Shown: piece after piece, positions 1 to 9,157 of the stretch
Numbering within the stretch: the stretch's first letter is position 1
Layout of the letters: the number at the start of each line of letters is the position of its first letter
From: Tubiluchus corallicola
Taxonomy: Eukaryota; Priapulida; Priapulimorpha; Priapulimorphida; Tubiluchidae
NCBI GenBank assembly: GCA_030141605.1
Contig: JAQGDQ010000032.1
Span: forward strand, 479,501 to 543,500
Length of the DNA: 64,000 nucleotides
Direction: 5' to 3'
Notes under the pieces: generated by a model
What the model was told of the DNA's origin: nothing
What the model saw: only the letters and a program-made list of their open reading frames with translations
The model's database searches: none
Position numbers and translations under genes: made by a program

Positions 1-612
1 GTAGTTAAAACCATGTTATTGTACTTCAAAGTAGAAAGCACCAAAAATTTGGTCAAACGTCAATTTTTTTTAATGAAAACAATTGCTAAATATATTCGAT
101 TTTTATATTCTAGCATCAAATTATCAGGAAAATGTCCAAAAATTCTAAAAATCTAATTTTATAACTCCTTACCCACTTTTGTGTCTATACTGTACTGGAA
201 CCTGTACTGCAATTGTAAAAAAACTTGTATTTTCTAACTCTGATTAAAGCTAGTGGAAGCAGCCACTTTGCTTCTGGTTTTTTTCTGTTGACAAAACCAG
301 ATCTTCATTAGGAAGAGCCATCTACTGGATTTAAGCATAACTTCAGTTTGCTCTTATAAAGTCCATAGCAACCACACTTTCGTACGGTTGCTAAGTGTTT
401 TGTAGAGACTCAACAAAAAACAATGGCCGACTTTAGCCGTGTTTTTCTCAAGATTACGTTTTTCAGTGCATAGTCTGCACCTCGCATTCAATGTGGACTA
501 TCTCAGCTTAGAAATAACATAGAGCGACGAGCTTGGTATCAAAATGATCCTCATGAAATGGAGATCCAGGATATGTGAATAATTAGAAAAGCTTAATTGC
601 TGACTTACAGAC
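1..612 (-). mobile_element. TIR element (MITE-like), copy 1, cut by window edge
   Basis: This stretch is a diverged inverted copy of the element at 6803-7459. Reading one copy against the reverse complement of the other, matching blocks run from the window start (GTAGTTAAAAC.., TTTGGTCAAA, CATCTACTGG) through TTGCTAAGTGTTTTG and AATGTGGA.TATCTCA to TGATCCTCA.GAAATG and the terminal TGCTGACTTACAGAC at 598-612. That end corresponds to the exact TIR core TGCCGACTTATGGAC of the other copy with three changes. The opposite TIR lies just outside the window. No transposase reading frame is visible, so it is probably a non-autonomous DNA transposon. The superfamily is not determined. Confidence 0.7.
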
Positions 613-1069
613 GATGCAAGCAAATATATATATAGCAATTAATTTTAGGTCATTTTAGCCGACAATTTATTTCTTCAGTCAGATGAACTAGCGTTTTAAC
701 TGAACAAAGTCATGTTCAGCATTATCTCAATTATTAAATAAATAATAAGTGTATTTTCACAGAATTCTATACTCAAAGTATTGATGAGCAATCATGAGAG
801 TAGCACAGATCTTTGTAATGCGCCAAGCAATCATATCGAATAGCTGATCGCTTGGCGGAAGTCAAGTGGGACCTGAATTATAATAGAGTGCTAATATACT
901 GACCACTGCTAGTTAGTTTGCTATTATTATTTGTTGAAGAGGTGATCTTTTCAATTCTGAAGTCGCCAAAGTGGTCTGCAGGAAAACGAGCTTTGTTGGC
1001 AGTTCGTTTGTATAATATGCTTTAACATCTTAACTACTGTTTTAAGTTTTTGAAACTAAATAAATTTAT
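613..1069. other. AT-rich intergenic stretch, nothing recognised
   Basis: No open frame with family resemblance, no RNA gene and no clear repeat were seen here. It separates the first TIR element from the 153-bp tandem repeat. Confidence 0.5.
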
Positions 1070-1377
1070 TTACTATTACTATCTATGAATTTCTACCGGT
1101 ATCTCCCTGTACTTGTTAAAAAACCCTTACTGAATTCCTTACTCAACTCTATACACTCTGTCTTCAATTCTTCATACAGTCACACACACCAGTTTCTGTA
1201 CGCAGTGACTCTCCATTACTATCTACTATTATTATCTATGAATTTCTTCCAGTATCTCCCTGTACATGTCTATAAACCCTTAGTGAATACCTTATTCAGC
1301 TGTATGCACTCTCTCTTAAATTCTTCATATAGTCACACACACCACTTTCTACAGTCAGTTGCACTCATGCACTTTAT
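1070..1377 (+). repeat. Two-copy 153-bp tandem repeat with conserved reading frame
   Basis: Two diverged direct copies lie side by side, the second ATGAATTTCT block starting 153 bp after the first (1085 and 1238). Shared blocks include TATCTCCCTGTAC, CACTCTC/TCT and AGTCACACACACCA. Because 153 is a multiple of three, one frame (1085-1384) stays open through both copies and would encode a duplicated motif (NF.[RQ]YLPV...KPL.N...HS..NSSYSHTH.FL). The composition looks like repeat DNA rather than a known protein, so I do not call it a gene. Confidence 0.7.
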
Positions 1378-1857
1378 AAAATGATAGGCGATTTTCATTT
1401 TTTGCAATGCACAGTTTTTCAGGAATTCCACGCATTTTGGCTGCCTTGTCATCTGCTGCAAATGGGCTGAGTTACCAGCGCGTATTATTATTGGCTAATC
1501 ATCCCGAGAATGATGACTGACACTGACGAAAAGCAAGACATGTTTGATATCGTCAAACTTGACTGACATTCATTTTTCACTGTAATTCTCGTGTCCGCGC
1601 AATCATTTGACACTGACAAACTCGAGAATGACATTCGTTTGAATGACTGTGTGGACGGCCTATAACACCGTAATAGGTAAGATTTTCAGTTGTTTGTGCG
1701 CAAAAAGTTTGGGCAATTTTAATACAATTTTTTTGTTTTGTCATGATATGGTTTGTGGTATGTTTGATGTATTGCGAGTAGTCGTTGTGGGTTTGATAGC
1801 TAATTCCATTACGTCTCGCAATGCCGCCAATGCAAAAGTTATACAGATATTTCCACT
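1378..1857. other. Intergenic DNA, possibly the 5' part of the decayed retroelement
   Basis: No gene recognised. The final ~60 bases translate into a short stretch (..NAANAKVIQIFPLYKVLV) that runs directly into the reverse-transcriptase relic, so some of this segment may belong to that element. Confidence 0.35.
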
Positions 1858-2286
1858 TTACAAGGTATTGGTATGACCACATCTGGAATGTCTTAGCCAA
1901 GTTTGCAATCCTTATTTTATTGATGATGTGAAATGTCTCGAAAGAGTACAGAAGTTTGCAGTTAACATGATTGAAGAACTAAACGGCCTAAATTATGATC
2001 AAAAACTAAGAAAGCTGCAATTGTACATACTCCGCAAGAAAGCCTAGAGGCAGACTCATGTAAATGTGTAAAGTCTTCTGTGGATTTACGTATGTCAACC
2101 ATGATGAATTCTTTGTGAGAAGTACCATTGCACCAGAGGACAGTTATAAGTTTTACTAGAGGGTCAGCACCGATAGATATCGACCTAGTTTTTCCAACGT
2201 GGAGATTCACCTATGGAACTCATTACCGAAACAAGTAGTCAGTGATACAAATGTGGCATGCTTTAAATATAAGCTTGACTTACCTC
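1858..2286 (+). pseudogene. Decayed non-LTR (CR1/L2/Jockey-like) reverse transcriptase C-terminus
   Basis: One frame gives the hallmark tail of animal LINE reverse transcriptases. At 1858-2045 it reads YKVLV*PHLE, then VKCLERVQKFAVNMI and LNGLNYDQKLRKLQLYILR, matching the family pattern 'LVRPHLEY...LE.VQRRA.RMI..L..LSYEERL..L.L..L..RR'. At 2193-2286 it gives IHLWNSLPKQVVS then VACFKYKLD, matching the typical 'WNSLP..VV.A.SV..FK..LD' ending. Several in-frame stops separate these blocks, so the copy is dead. It probably transposed by target-primed reverse transcription. The clade assignment is from motif style only. Confidence 0.75.
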
Positions 2287-2957
2287 TGCACAAGGAACTT
2301 CCTACTTTAACGCCACTTGGCATGCTGGGAGGTGGAAACATGCTAGTGCACCTACACCAAGAAGCTTTGCAAAGTAAATTACACTGCTCTTATACAAGAA
2401 ATGATTGTTATCATGAGAGCCAAGGATAGGATAGCTAGTGCACTCACCAACAGGTGAGTTTACAAGCAGAATTCTTTTGCTGGGTTTGGCTAGCAATTTA
2501 TAATTTATTATTGATTAATGATTATATCTCCTAACTTCATAGAAAAACAGGTTTTAGTAATAGGGTACACATGGCTAGTCTAATTATTGCAAATTTAGTA
2601 AATTTACAAATTTTACACAAATCCACAGTTTATGTGGATGCAGTTATGTACAGTCACAGATTTTGCGGTTGCTAATAAACGAGAAAATGATATCCGCGCA
2701 TCTCTGATAATCGTATATGGCATACTCTTGTTGTCATTAAATTAAGTTAGAGGATACTACTGCCTGGTCAACAGTGAGCTTAATGACACTAATGCTGTAT
2801 TAATGCATTCCAGGTCCTAGTTCATTAGAAAATGCATTGAAGCATCTGTGTAGGGAAGATTTTTTCTGGGAAGTAGATTTTTCTGGCAAAAAAAGTTTTT
2901 TGTGAATTTTTTTTTGGCAAAATCCTTCTTATATTTTGTTGAAACTTTATTGTTTTG
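2287..2957. other. Unassigned DNA that may contain the missing first exon of LSM7
   Basis: No conserved protein segment is visible. LSM7 needs an upstream exon carrying its ATG and ending in phase 0. The strong donor-like CAG|GTGAGT near 2452 follows an open frame in the wrong phase for LSM7, so it was not used. The true first exon may be only a few codons long and cannot be placed from sequence alone. Confidence 0.4.
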
Positions 2958-3171
2958 GCAGGTGTTTAAATAGTTACAGTAGAGGCAAGAAAGCTTTTTA
3001 AGATTATTTTCAGCAACTGAAGATGTATAATTTGTACCTTTTCAGACTGGAGGCTCTGGTGATAGCAGGTGTTTAAATAGTTACAGTAGAGGCAAGAAAG
3101 CTTTTTAAGATTATTTTCAGCAACTGAAAATGTATAATTTGTACCTTTTCAGACTGGAGGCTCTGGTGATA
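2958..3171 (+). repeat. 107-bp tandem duplication spanning the LSM7 splice acceptor
   Basis: Positions 2958-3064 and 3065-3171 are identical except for one base (G at 3022, A at 3129). Each copy contains a polypyrimidine tract, the acceptor TTTTCAG and the first 19 bases of the LSM7 exon (ACTGGAGGCTCTGGTGATA). Only the second copy continues into the real exon. Splicing at the first acceptor (AG 3044-3045) would read 20 codons and stop at TAA 3106-3108. One mismatch in 107 bp means the duplication is recent. Confidence 0.95.
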
Positions 3172-3258
3172 AGGACAAGAAAAAGAAAGAAAGCATTCTT
3201 GATCTCTCCAAGTATCTGGACAAAAAAATTAGAGTGAAATTCCACGGTGGAAGAGAAT
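3153..3258 (+). CDS. LSM7: LSM7 exon (N-terminal lysine-rich segment and Sm1 start)
   Basis: Acceptor TTTTCAG at 3146-3152, donor GTAAGA from 3259. It starts in phase 0 and ends after the first base of a codon. It encodes the KDKKKKESILDLSKYL segment and IRVKFHGGRE. The acceptor and first 19 bases are duplicated 107 bp upstream. Confidence 0.92.
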
Positions 3259-6200
3259 GTAAGATCAGTAGATTGAATCGTAACATGTAATAAGTTTTCT
3301 CAGTATGCTATGATACATAATGATCCAAGCAATCAGGCAGTAATCATCTGCAGTTGAATTACTGTTTCCTCTTCTCCTGTTGCTAATAAGAATGATTGTT
3401 AAATGAAGTTACAGCATTATCACTAAAATTCGCATTGACTTATTAAAATTAAAATCTCAATTATGTCATTCTCTGTAATTGTTTCACTCTTCAAGTTGGG
3501 CTTGACAATAGCCAGTTAGCTATATTAACAGATTATCTCGCAACAATATAAAGTCACTACTGATTTGGTCTTGTATAACAGGCCTAGTGTGCAAATATTA
3601 TGTGTGTGTGCATGCGTGTGTAAATACTAGTAGTTATTTTCTCCACTAACCCAGTCATAAATTATCATAAATATTAATTTACTTACTAAATGCTAACATT
3701 AAAAATGTACATTTGTTTAATGAATTGTACGAAATAAAGATAATATATGTATCTCGTGGTGCCACTCATCTACTCAAATCCATAGTGAATCAGGAATATT
3801 AAGTTTAAAATTAGTTCATTAGTGCTTTTGCTAATATTCTGAATTGGTAATTACTTGAATTCAATGTATGCCTCTACTTTTAGATACTGATCTTTTTGAC
3901 ACTTTGTTTAGACTTTTCTGATAATTAAGGTTGTCTTGAACGATTTCATTGACAAATCTTTTTTTGCGACTTAGATGCAGTGAAGGAGAAGAAATTAAGT
4001 TCTATTGTAATTTTTGGATTCTGTTCTTATGATTTGTACTGTTCAAACAATCATTTGTTTGGTAGGGCTGTAGCTACACGTAGTTTGTATTATTAACCAG
4101 CTGATACGCTACATTTCACTACACACCTGAGTTAAGGTTTGCAGGTTTTATAAAAAAATTAAATGAAGCCATTGATAATAAATGCAAAACATATTTTATC
4201 AATCATCTGTTTTGGGATTGCTAAATGCTAAAATAACTTGACAAATAATTTGATTTTTATTTATTACTTGCGTGATGTATAAGCCATTGTTTGCACTGTA
4301 AGCCACCAAAAAAGCAAAACATCAATACTTTAGGTTTAAAAGTTGCTTGTGCATTTTCTGGTTCACTTTTGCCATTCACAAGTTCACGTAAACAAACGTA
4401 GTGAACCTACTAACTAGATTAACCATGTAATGGTGCTTTCAGATGTAGAGAGGTCTCTCCAGTTGCGAGAGAAGTTGCCAAACCATTCACACCTGCGAGT
4501 TTACTCTCAGAGAGAAGTTGTGCCTCATTATCTCATTACCGTTTTACCTCATTACTAAATTTTTTTTTGAGTTTCGCATATAGTGGATCGAAGTAGTTGA
4601 GGACTGTAATGTCTGGGCCAACCAACACAAGTATTGCTATACTCAAAAGTAAGGTGTGCCAAGAATGGATGAACATAAAGTTCTTACAGATGTACATGGA
4701 CATGGGGATTCTCCGCCTACGTGAATTCGTTTTACCTATTGTTATTTAGTGCTGCTGTCGTTGCAACCTAAAGCTGCATTCACACCCATCATCTTAACAA
4801 AGCATAAATATACAACAAAACGCATCATATAGAATAATACAATAAATATAATTAGTAAAATGATACTAAAACACTCTGTTTACCCTGAATAAACAACTAT
4901 AGAAATTTACATATACTTAGCTGCACACTTGATAGTTGGAAGCTGGCCAGTTACGCATCAATACCATGGATCCTGCCACGCTCCTCGTCTAGATCTCCTG
5001 TATGTATGCACCTCCACTGCATTCCAGGACACACTCTACTCCAGGTCTGTCTCCTCGTCAGCTCCCTGTTTGCAGACTCTGACTCCTCCAGTGACAATAA
5101 TTATGTCACTGATAGCACTAAAAGTATTTTCTCATTGACGTCCAGATCCAGGTCTTCCGTTGTCCAACTGCAACTCGTATTATTACCACTGACTCTGTCT
5201 TCCAGGCTCTAGCCGTTACTATAGCCCAGCAGACTAACATAGAGTTTAACAGTCAATCTGCCAACAATACCACAGGACCTACAAACCATACAAACGAGGC
5301 GCAGGCAGGTTCAGCCTCATATGGATTCAGCCACTAACATGGATTCGAGCACAAACGTAATTAATGTGGACGTTCTAACCAGGATAAATGCAAATAAACA
5401 GGTAACATTGTCCACAGTCATGCCGACTAGCATTCCAAATAAATATGACAAAATGAACTAAATACTGGTTTCGACACCAAGATAGTGCACAGTACGCCAT
5501 GATATATCAATTCTGCCCACTCCCCAACTCTTGGGAAGAAACCCATTTTTTCCTGATTCACCTAACCAACCCTTCACCAAGCACAACTAATCTATCAGAA
5601 TAATCCCAGCAATCAATACTTATATAAGCTGACTATCACAAGGACAAAACTGTGATTTGAGCTTAATATTAAAAATGTGCTGCTTTAAGTCAACTGCTGC
5701 TCACTGCTCAACTTAAGAGGTATCTACAGTATAGTCTATAGCTGCAAGCGCGTGCTCAATTTGCTAAATACCATTGACTCAGATTATCACAAAATACGGG
5801 AGCATTTTGGCGATACACATATCGTAATAAAAGATATCACAATACATAAATGTATCAATGTATTGTTACATGCCAACTGTTTAGTCTGGACAGTCTAGAT
5901 ACTAATAAGAAACATTAAACATTTTAATGTTTTTTATTTTTAGCTACGGGAGTCTTAAAGGGATTTGACCAGCTGTTAAATCTTGTGCTGGATGGTTGTA
6001 CTGAATATATGAGAGGTAAGAAAGGATTTTACCACTCTTCTGATATTTACAACATTTGGTTATCAAATTTGCTTGCTTCTGCGTAAGTCATACGTTCCAT
6101 CCATTATTACACAGCCATGTTGTCAACTGTTCACGTAATGAGAAAAAAGATAGCGAAAACCACGAATTATTATATGTTGGTATTATAAAACAGGGATTGT

Positions 6201-6356
6201 TTTCTTGTCTTTTCAGATCCTGATGACCCATTTAAACTTACGGAGGACAGTCGAGAGTTGGGTCTAGTAGTATGTCGCGGTACCGCAGTAGTGTTAATAT
6301 GTCCCATGGATGGAATGGAAGCCATTCCCAACCCGTTTGTACAGCACGAAGGATAG
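3153..6356 (+). CDS. LSM7: U6 snRNA-associated Sm-like protein LSm7 (first exon not found)
   Basis: LSm7 is one of seven Sm-fold subunits of the LSm1-7 ring (cytoplasmic decapping and mRNA decay) and the LSm2-8 ring (binds the U6 snRNA 3' end in the spliceosome). Exons are 3153-3258, 5944-6015 and 6217-6356, joined in phases 1 and 1, giving 105 residues plus stop TAG at 6354-6356; human LSM7 has 103. The Sm1 motif is visible in KKKKESILDLSKYLDKKIRVKF and GGRE, then LKGFDQLLNLVLDG and TEYMRD, and the Sm2 motif LGLVVCRGTAVVLICP with the tail DGMEAIPNPFVQ, all closely matching the animal protein. The first visible exon begins in phase 0 with TGGSGDKD, so an upstream exon supplies the start Met. 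Introns are 2.7 kb (with a possible retroelement remnant) and 201 bp. The nearest plus-strand neighbour downstream is the MALT1-like gene; no functional link is implied. Confidence 0.93.
3259..5943. other. LSM7 intron; possible degenerate retroelement around 4930-5640
   Basis: The intron is AT-rich except for a less AT-rich block near 4930-5640 with scattered short open frames on the plus strand (serine-rich, then NVINVDVLTRINANKQVTLS and MPTSIPNKYDK, broken by stops). The block resembles the gag-like ORF1 region of a decayed retroelement in composition and layout, but no catalytic domain is present and I do not assign a family. Confidence 0.35.
5944..6015 (+). CDS. LSM7: LSM7 exon (Sm1 motif)
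   Basis: Acceptor TTTTTAG before 5944, donor GTAAGA from 6016; 72 bp. It encodes STGVLKGFDQLLNLVLDGCT then EYMR, the most conserved part of the Sm1 motif. Confidence 0.95.
6217..6356 (+). CDS. LSM7: LSM7 last exon (Sm2 motif and C-terminus)
   Basis: Acceptor TCTTTTCAG before 6217; stop TAG at 6354-6356. It encodes DPDDPFKLTEDSRELGLVVC, then the Sm2 core RGTAVVLICP and the C-terminal MEAIPNPFVQHEG. Confidence 0.95.
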
Positions 6357-6802
6357 CAATTTACACTTTTGCCTTCCCATTCATGTGTGCTAATGAACAC
6401 AAATGAATACTAATGTGCACTGACTGTTCACTTATTGGCTAGCAGCTTCTTGAAATGTGTACAGTATCTGGTATATTTACTGTAAATATGTAACAATCTT
6501 TTATGGTACAGCCGCATCTAGTATTGTAATATGATGTGTATTTCAGTTGAAGTTACAAGTATATTTCAAAGTGAGTGAAACAAAAAAGGAAACCATTACC
6601 AACTAACTCAGATGATTTGGTGTGTTGAGTCGATATTTTTGTTTAAAATTATGTAAAATTTTGTTGCTTTCTCTTTGAAAATATTTCGATTGTGATTATT
6701 TCTTTTTATTAGTTAATGTATTTGCCCACCAATTAAGAAGGTCGATTTGCTAAAGTGCCACAGAGAGTGAAGCATAAATCACATTACAGTGTTTTGAACT
6801 AG
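6357..6802. other. 3' flank of LSM7
   Basis: AT-rich sequence that should include the LSM7 3' UTR. No canonical AATAAA is seen before the transposon that starts near 6803, so the polyadenylation site is unresolved or uses a variant signal. Confidence 0.5.
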
Positions 6803-7459
6803 GTGCTTGCATAGCAAAATCGTCCATAAGTCGGCAGTTTAGCTTTCCTAGTTATTCACGTGTCCTGAGCCTGCATTTCGTGAGGATCATTTTGACACCA
6901 AACTCATTGCTCTATGTTATTTCTAAGTGAGATAATCCACATTGAAGTTGAGGTGCCCGCTACACACTAAAAAACATAACTTTGAGAAAATCGCTGTTAA
7001 AGTTACCCGTTGTTTTTCGTCGCATTTCTGCAAAACACTTAGCAACCTCACAAATATTGGTTGCTACGGACTTTGCAACAACACATTGATGTTATGTATA
7101 AATCCAGTAGATGGCCCTTGCTGATGAAGATCTGTGCTTGGCAACAGAAAAAAATGCAAAGCAAAATAATGCTTCCATTATTTTCTACTGGAGTTTGAAA
7201 TTCAAGTTTTTTTCACTTGTAGTACATGTCTAGTTTCTAGACGGAAAAGTGAGTACTGGGTTATAAAATTAGATTTTTAGTATTTTTTAAACATTTTCTT
7301 GACAGTTTGGTGCTAGAATATTAAAGTCCAATATATTTAGTGTTTGTTTTGATAAAAAACAGAAAATTGTCATTTGACCAAATTTCTGGTGCATTCTACT
7401 TTGAAGCATCATAACGTAGTTTTAACTATGCCGACTTATGGACAATATATGGCAGGCAC
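6803..7459 (+). mobile_element. TIR element (MITE-like), complete copy 2
   Basis: The copy carries an exact 15-bp terminal inverted repeat core, GTCCATAAGTCGGCA at 6822-6836 and its reverse complement at 7429-7443. The inverted similarity extends imperfectly outward to GTGCTTGC (6803) and GGCAGGCAC (7459). The interior is homologous, in reverse orientation, to positions 1-612. There is no transposase frame. A clear target-site duplication could not be fixed, so the exact ends and superfamily remain open. Confidence 0.75.
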
Positions 7460-7930
7460 ACAAATATTAAAATTTGTTTTGAAAATAAATGCTAGCAAAG
7501 CATGTGAGTTTTTAGTCTGACTATCACAAGTCACTTACTGTTCACTCATGTATTTCTGCTGTTCTTGCTCCTAAATATTATTCTTAATAACATGAGAAAT
7601 TTTGTGTGTGAATTTTATTTTCTTTTATTTAGTTATTGTTGATTAACCATTGTAGCTTGCTGCTTTCATGTATTCAACATGTCATGGCTTTAATAAAAAG
7701 TTATCTTCTAAGTAACTTAATTCTTTAATTTTCAATTATTTTCTAAAAAAGTGTTTGTGCACGAGTTTTAGAAACTCTACCCGAATTAGTATGTGACATG
7801 GTTATGCCAATATTTGTGGTCATGATGCTATTACTTCAGGTTTCATCCAAGAGATGGCGCAGGAATATAAGTTTGCATAGAGTACCTATATATCTAATGC
7901 GCAAATCTTTACCTAACTTTGTAACTTGCA
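7460..7930. other. Intergenic spacer between two transposons
   Basis: AT-rich DNA with an AATAAA at about 7692, which could serve LSM7 if its 3' UTR runs through the TIR element. No gene recognised. Confidence 0.4.
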
Positions 7931-8597
7931 CGTGCTTTCAGAGAGGGGGATATCACTTTCTTGTTTATCCGCAACCGCAAAATTGCACCTGTCTTTATCC
8001 GCATCCGCAAAATCCTCGGATTTAGTGAAATTTAATATCCTTTTTGCGCAACTTTCTCAAATTAACCAAGCTTGTTATGTGTGCCCTATTAAAAACCGTT
8101 TCTTTGTTGTATAAATTGCTAGCCAGACCCAAATTTTGCTTGTAAACGTTCGACGACTCATACAGCTCGATGTAAATAGTACATCACTTGACCATGCATG
8201 CTCATCACACAACTCTACAAACCGTAATAGGCGCGAGTTAAAAAACTATAATTATGAGCAATGTTTTGCGCCTGGGAATTACCAGGTAAAATATCAGGAA
8301 GCAGCAAAAACGCAAGAGATGATGAGGACATCTTGAAATAAACTAGTGATGAAAGGCGTTTTATATATATATATATAATCTTTATTTGTTTTACAGTGGA
8401 TTAACAAAACAGTAGTCCCTGATTCAAGTCTCTCCAAGTGGCAACAAGTGGTTTGGCGATTAATGGGCAACAAGCCTTTTAATGTGCAAGGCAAATACTT
8501 GAAAATTTTCTTTACATAAGTAGTTTTTGCATAATTCACTAACAGCAATCCGCAAATCCGCTTACGGCAAACCGCTATCCGCCACTCTGCGTGCTTT
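7931..8597. mobile_element. Non-autonomous hAT element with 8-bp target-site duplication
   Basis: The element proper is 7939-8589 (651 bp). It is flanked by perfect 8-bp direct repeats CGTGCTTT (7931-7938 and 8590-8597), the size made by hAT transposases. Its ends are inverted: CAGAGAGGGGGATA on the left and, read from the right, CAGAGTGGCGGATA. Subterminal ATCCGCAA-type motifs are repeated on both sides, typical transposase-binding repeats of Ac/hAT-type elements. A (TA)n tract lies inside near 8361-8378. No transposase coding sequence is present, so it depends on an autonomous partner. The intact duplication implies a fairly recent insertion. Confidence 0.9.
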
Positions 8598-9008
8598 ACC
8601 TTGTGCAGAGCATGGCAAGATTATCTTTCTGCTATTACGTCTCTGTTTACCTTGTACATTCGCGACAAAGTAATAACGGGTGTGTTGTGGTTGTAGTTTT
8701 GTGTCCATTTGATGATTAATGTTCGTCACAGTAATTTCAACATTATTTGATTAGATACGTCACTTGCTGACTTAAAAGTTAAACTTCATTAAAGGTTTCA
8801 GAAACGCTGAAGTACCATGACTTTTTAATGATTGTGTTTTTTTAGGCTTGATTAATTGTGACAAATCGTGAAATGCACTTATTGTATATAGTTCATATTC
8901 TAGCACGTTGATGATAATTTGTTAACGCATTTGACCTATAAATGGTTCCTAGTTAATTTTTTTCACTATACAGTTGTATTTGTAGCAAAGCTTATAGTTT
9001 GCAAGTGA
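8598..9008. other. Upstream region / 5' UTR of the MALT1-like gene
   Basis: AT-rich sequence directly upstream of the paracaspase start. No TATA box or other core promoter element can be assigned with confidence. An acceptor-like TTATAG near 8990-8998 leaves open an upstream non-coding exon. An in-frame TGA at 9006-9008 immediately precedes the chosen ATG. Confidence 0.45.
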
Positions 9009-9157
9009 ATGAATGAATTGAAGATGCGTGATATCGCTGTCGACCAAACCTTAACTGTTGATAATCTACCATCCCATATATTCTGTGAGCTGTGCAACAT
9101 TTTGGATTTAGCGGATAATGGTTGGCGAGAACTTTGTAAATATATACCAGACATGAC
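9009..9157 (+). CDS. MALT1: MALT1-like exon 1 (death domain, first half)
   Basis: Starts at ATG 9009 just after an in-frame TGA; donor GTAAGT from 9158, phase 2. It encodes LPSHIFCELCNILDLADNGW then RELCKYIPDM, aligning to helices 1-2 of the MALT1 death domain. Confidence 0.88.

Noticed and set aside
2403-2452. Open frame ending in a strong CAG|GTGAGT donor as LSM7 exon 1
   Set aside because: It ends in phase 2, which would put the next exon out of frame with the LSM7 protein; it also overlaps the retroelement region.
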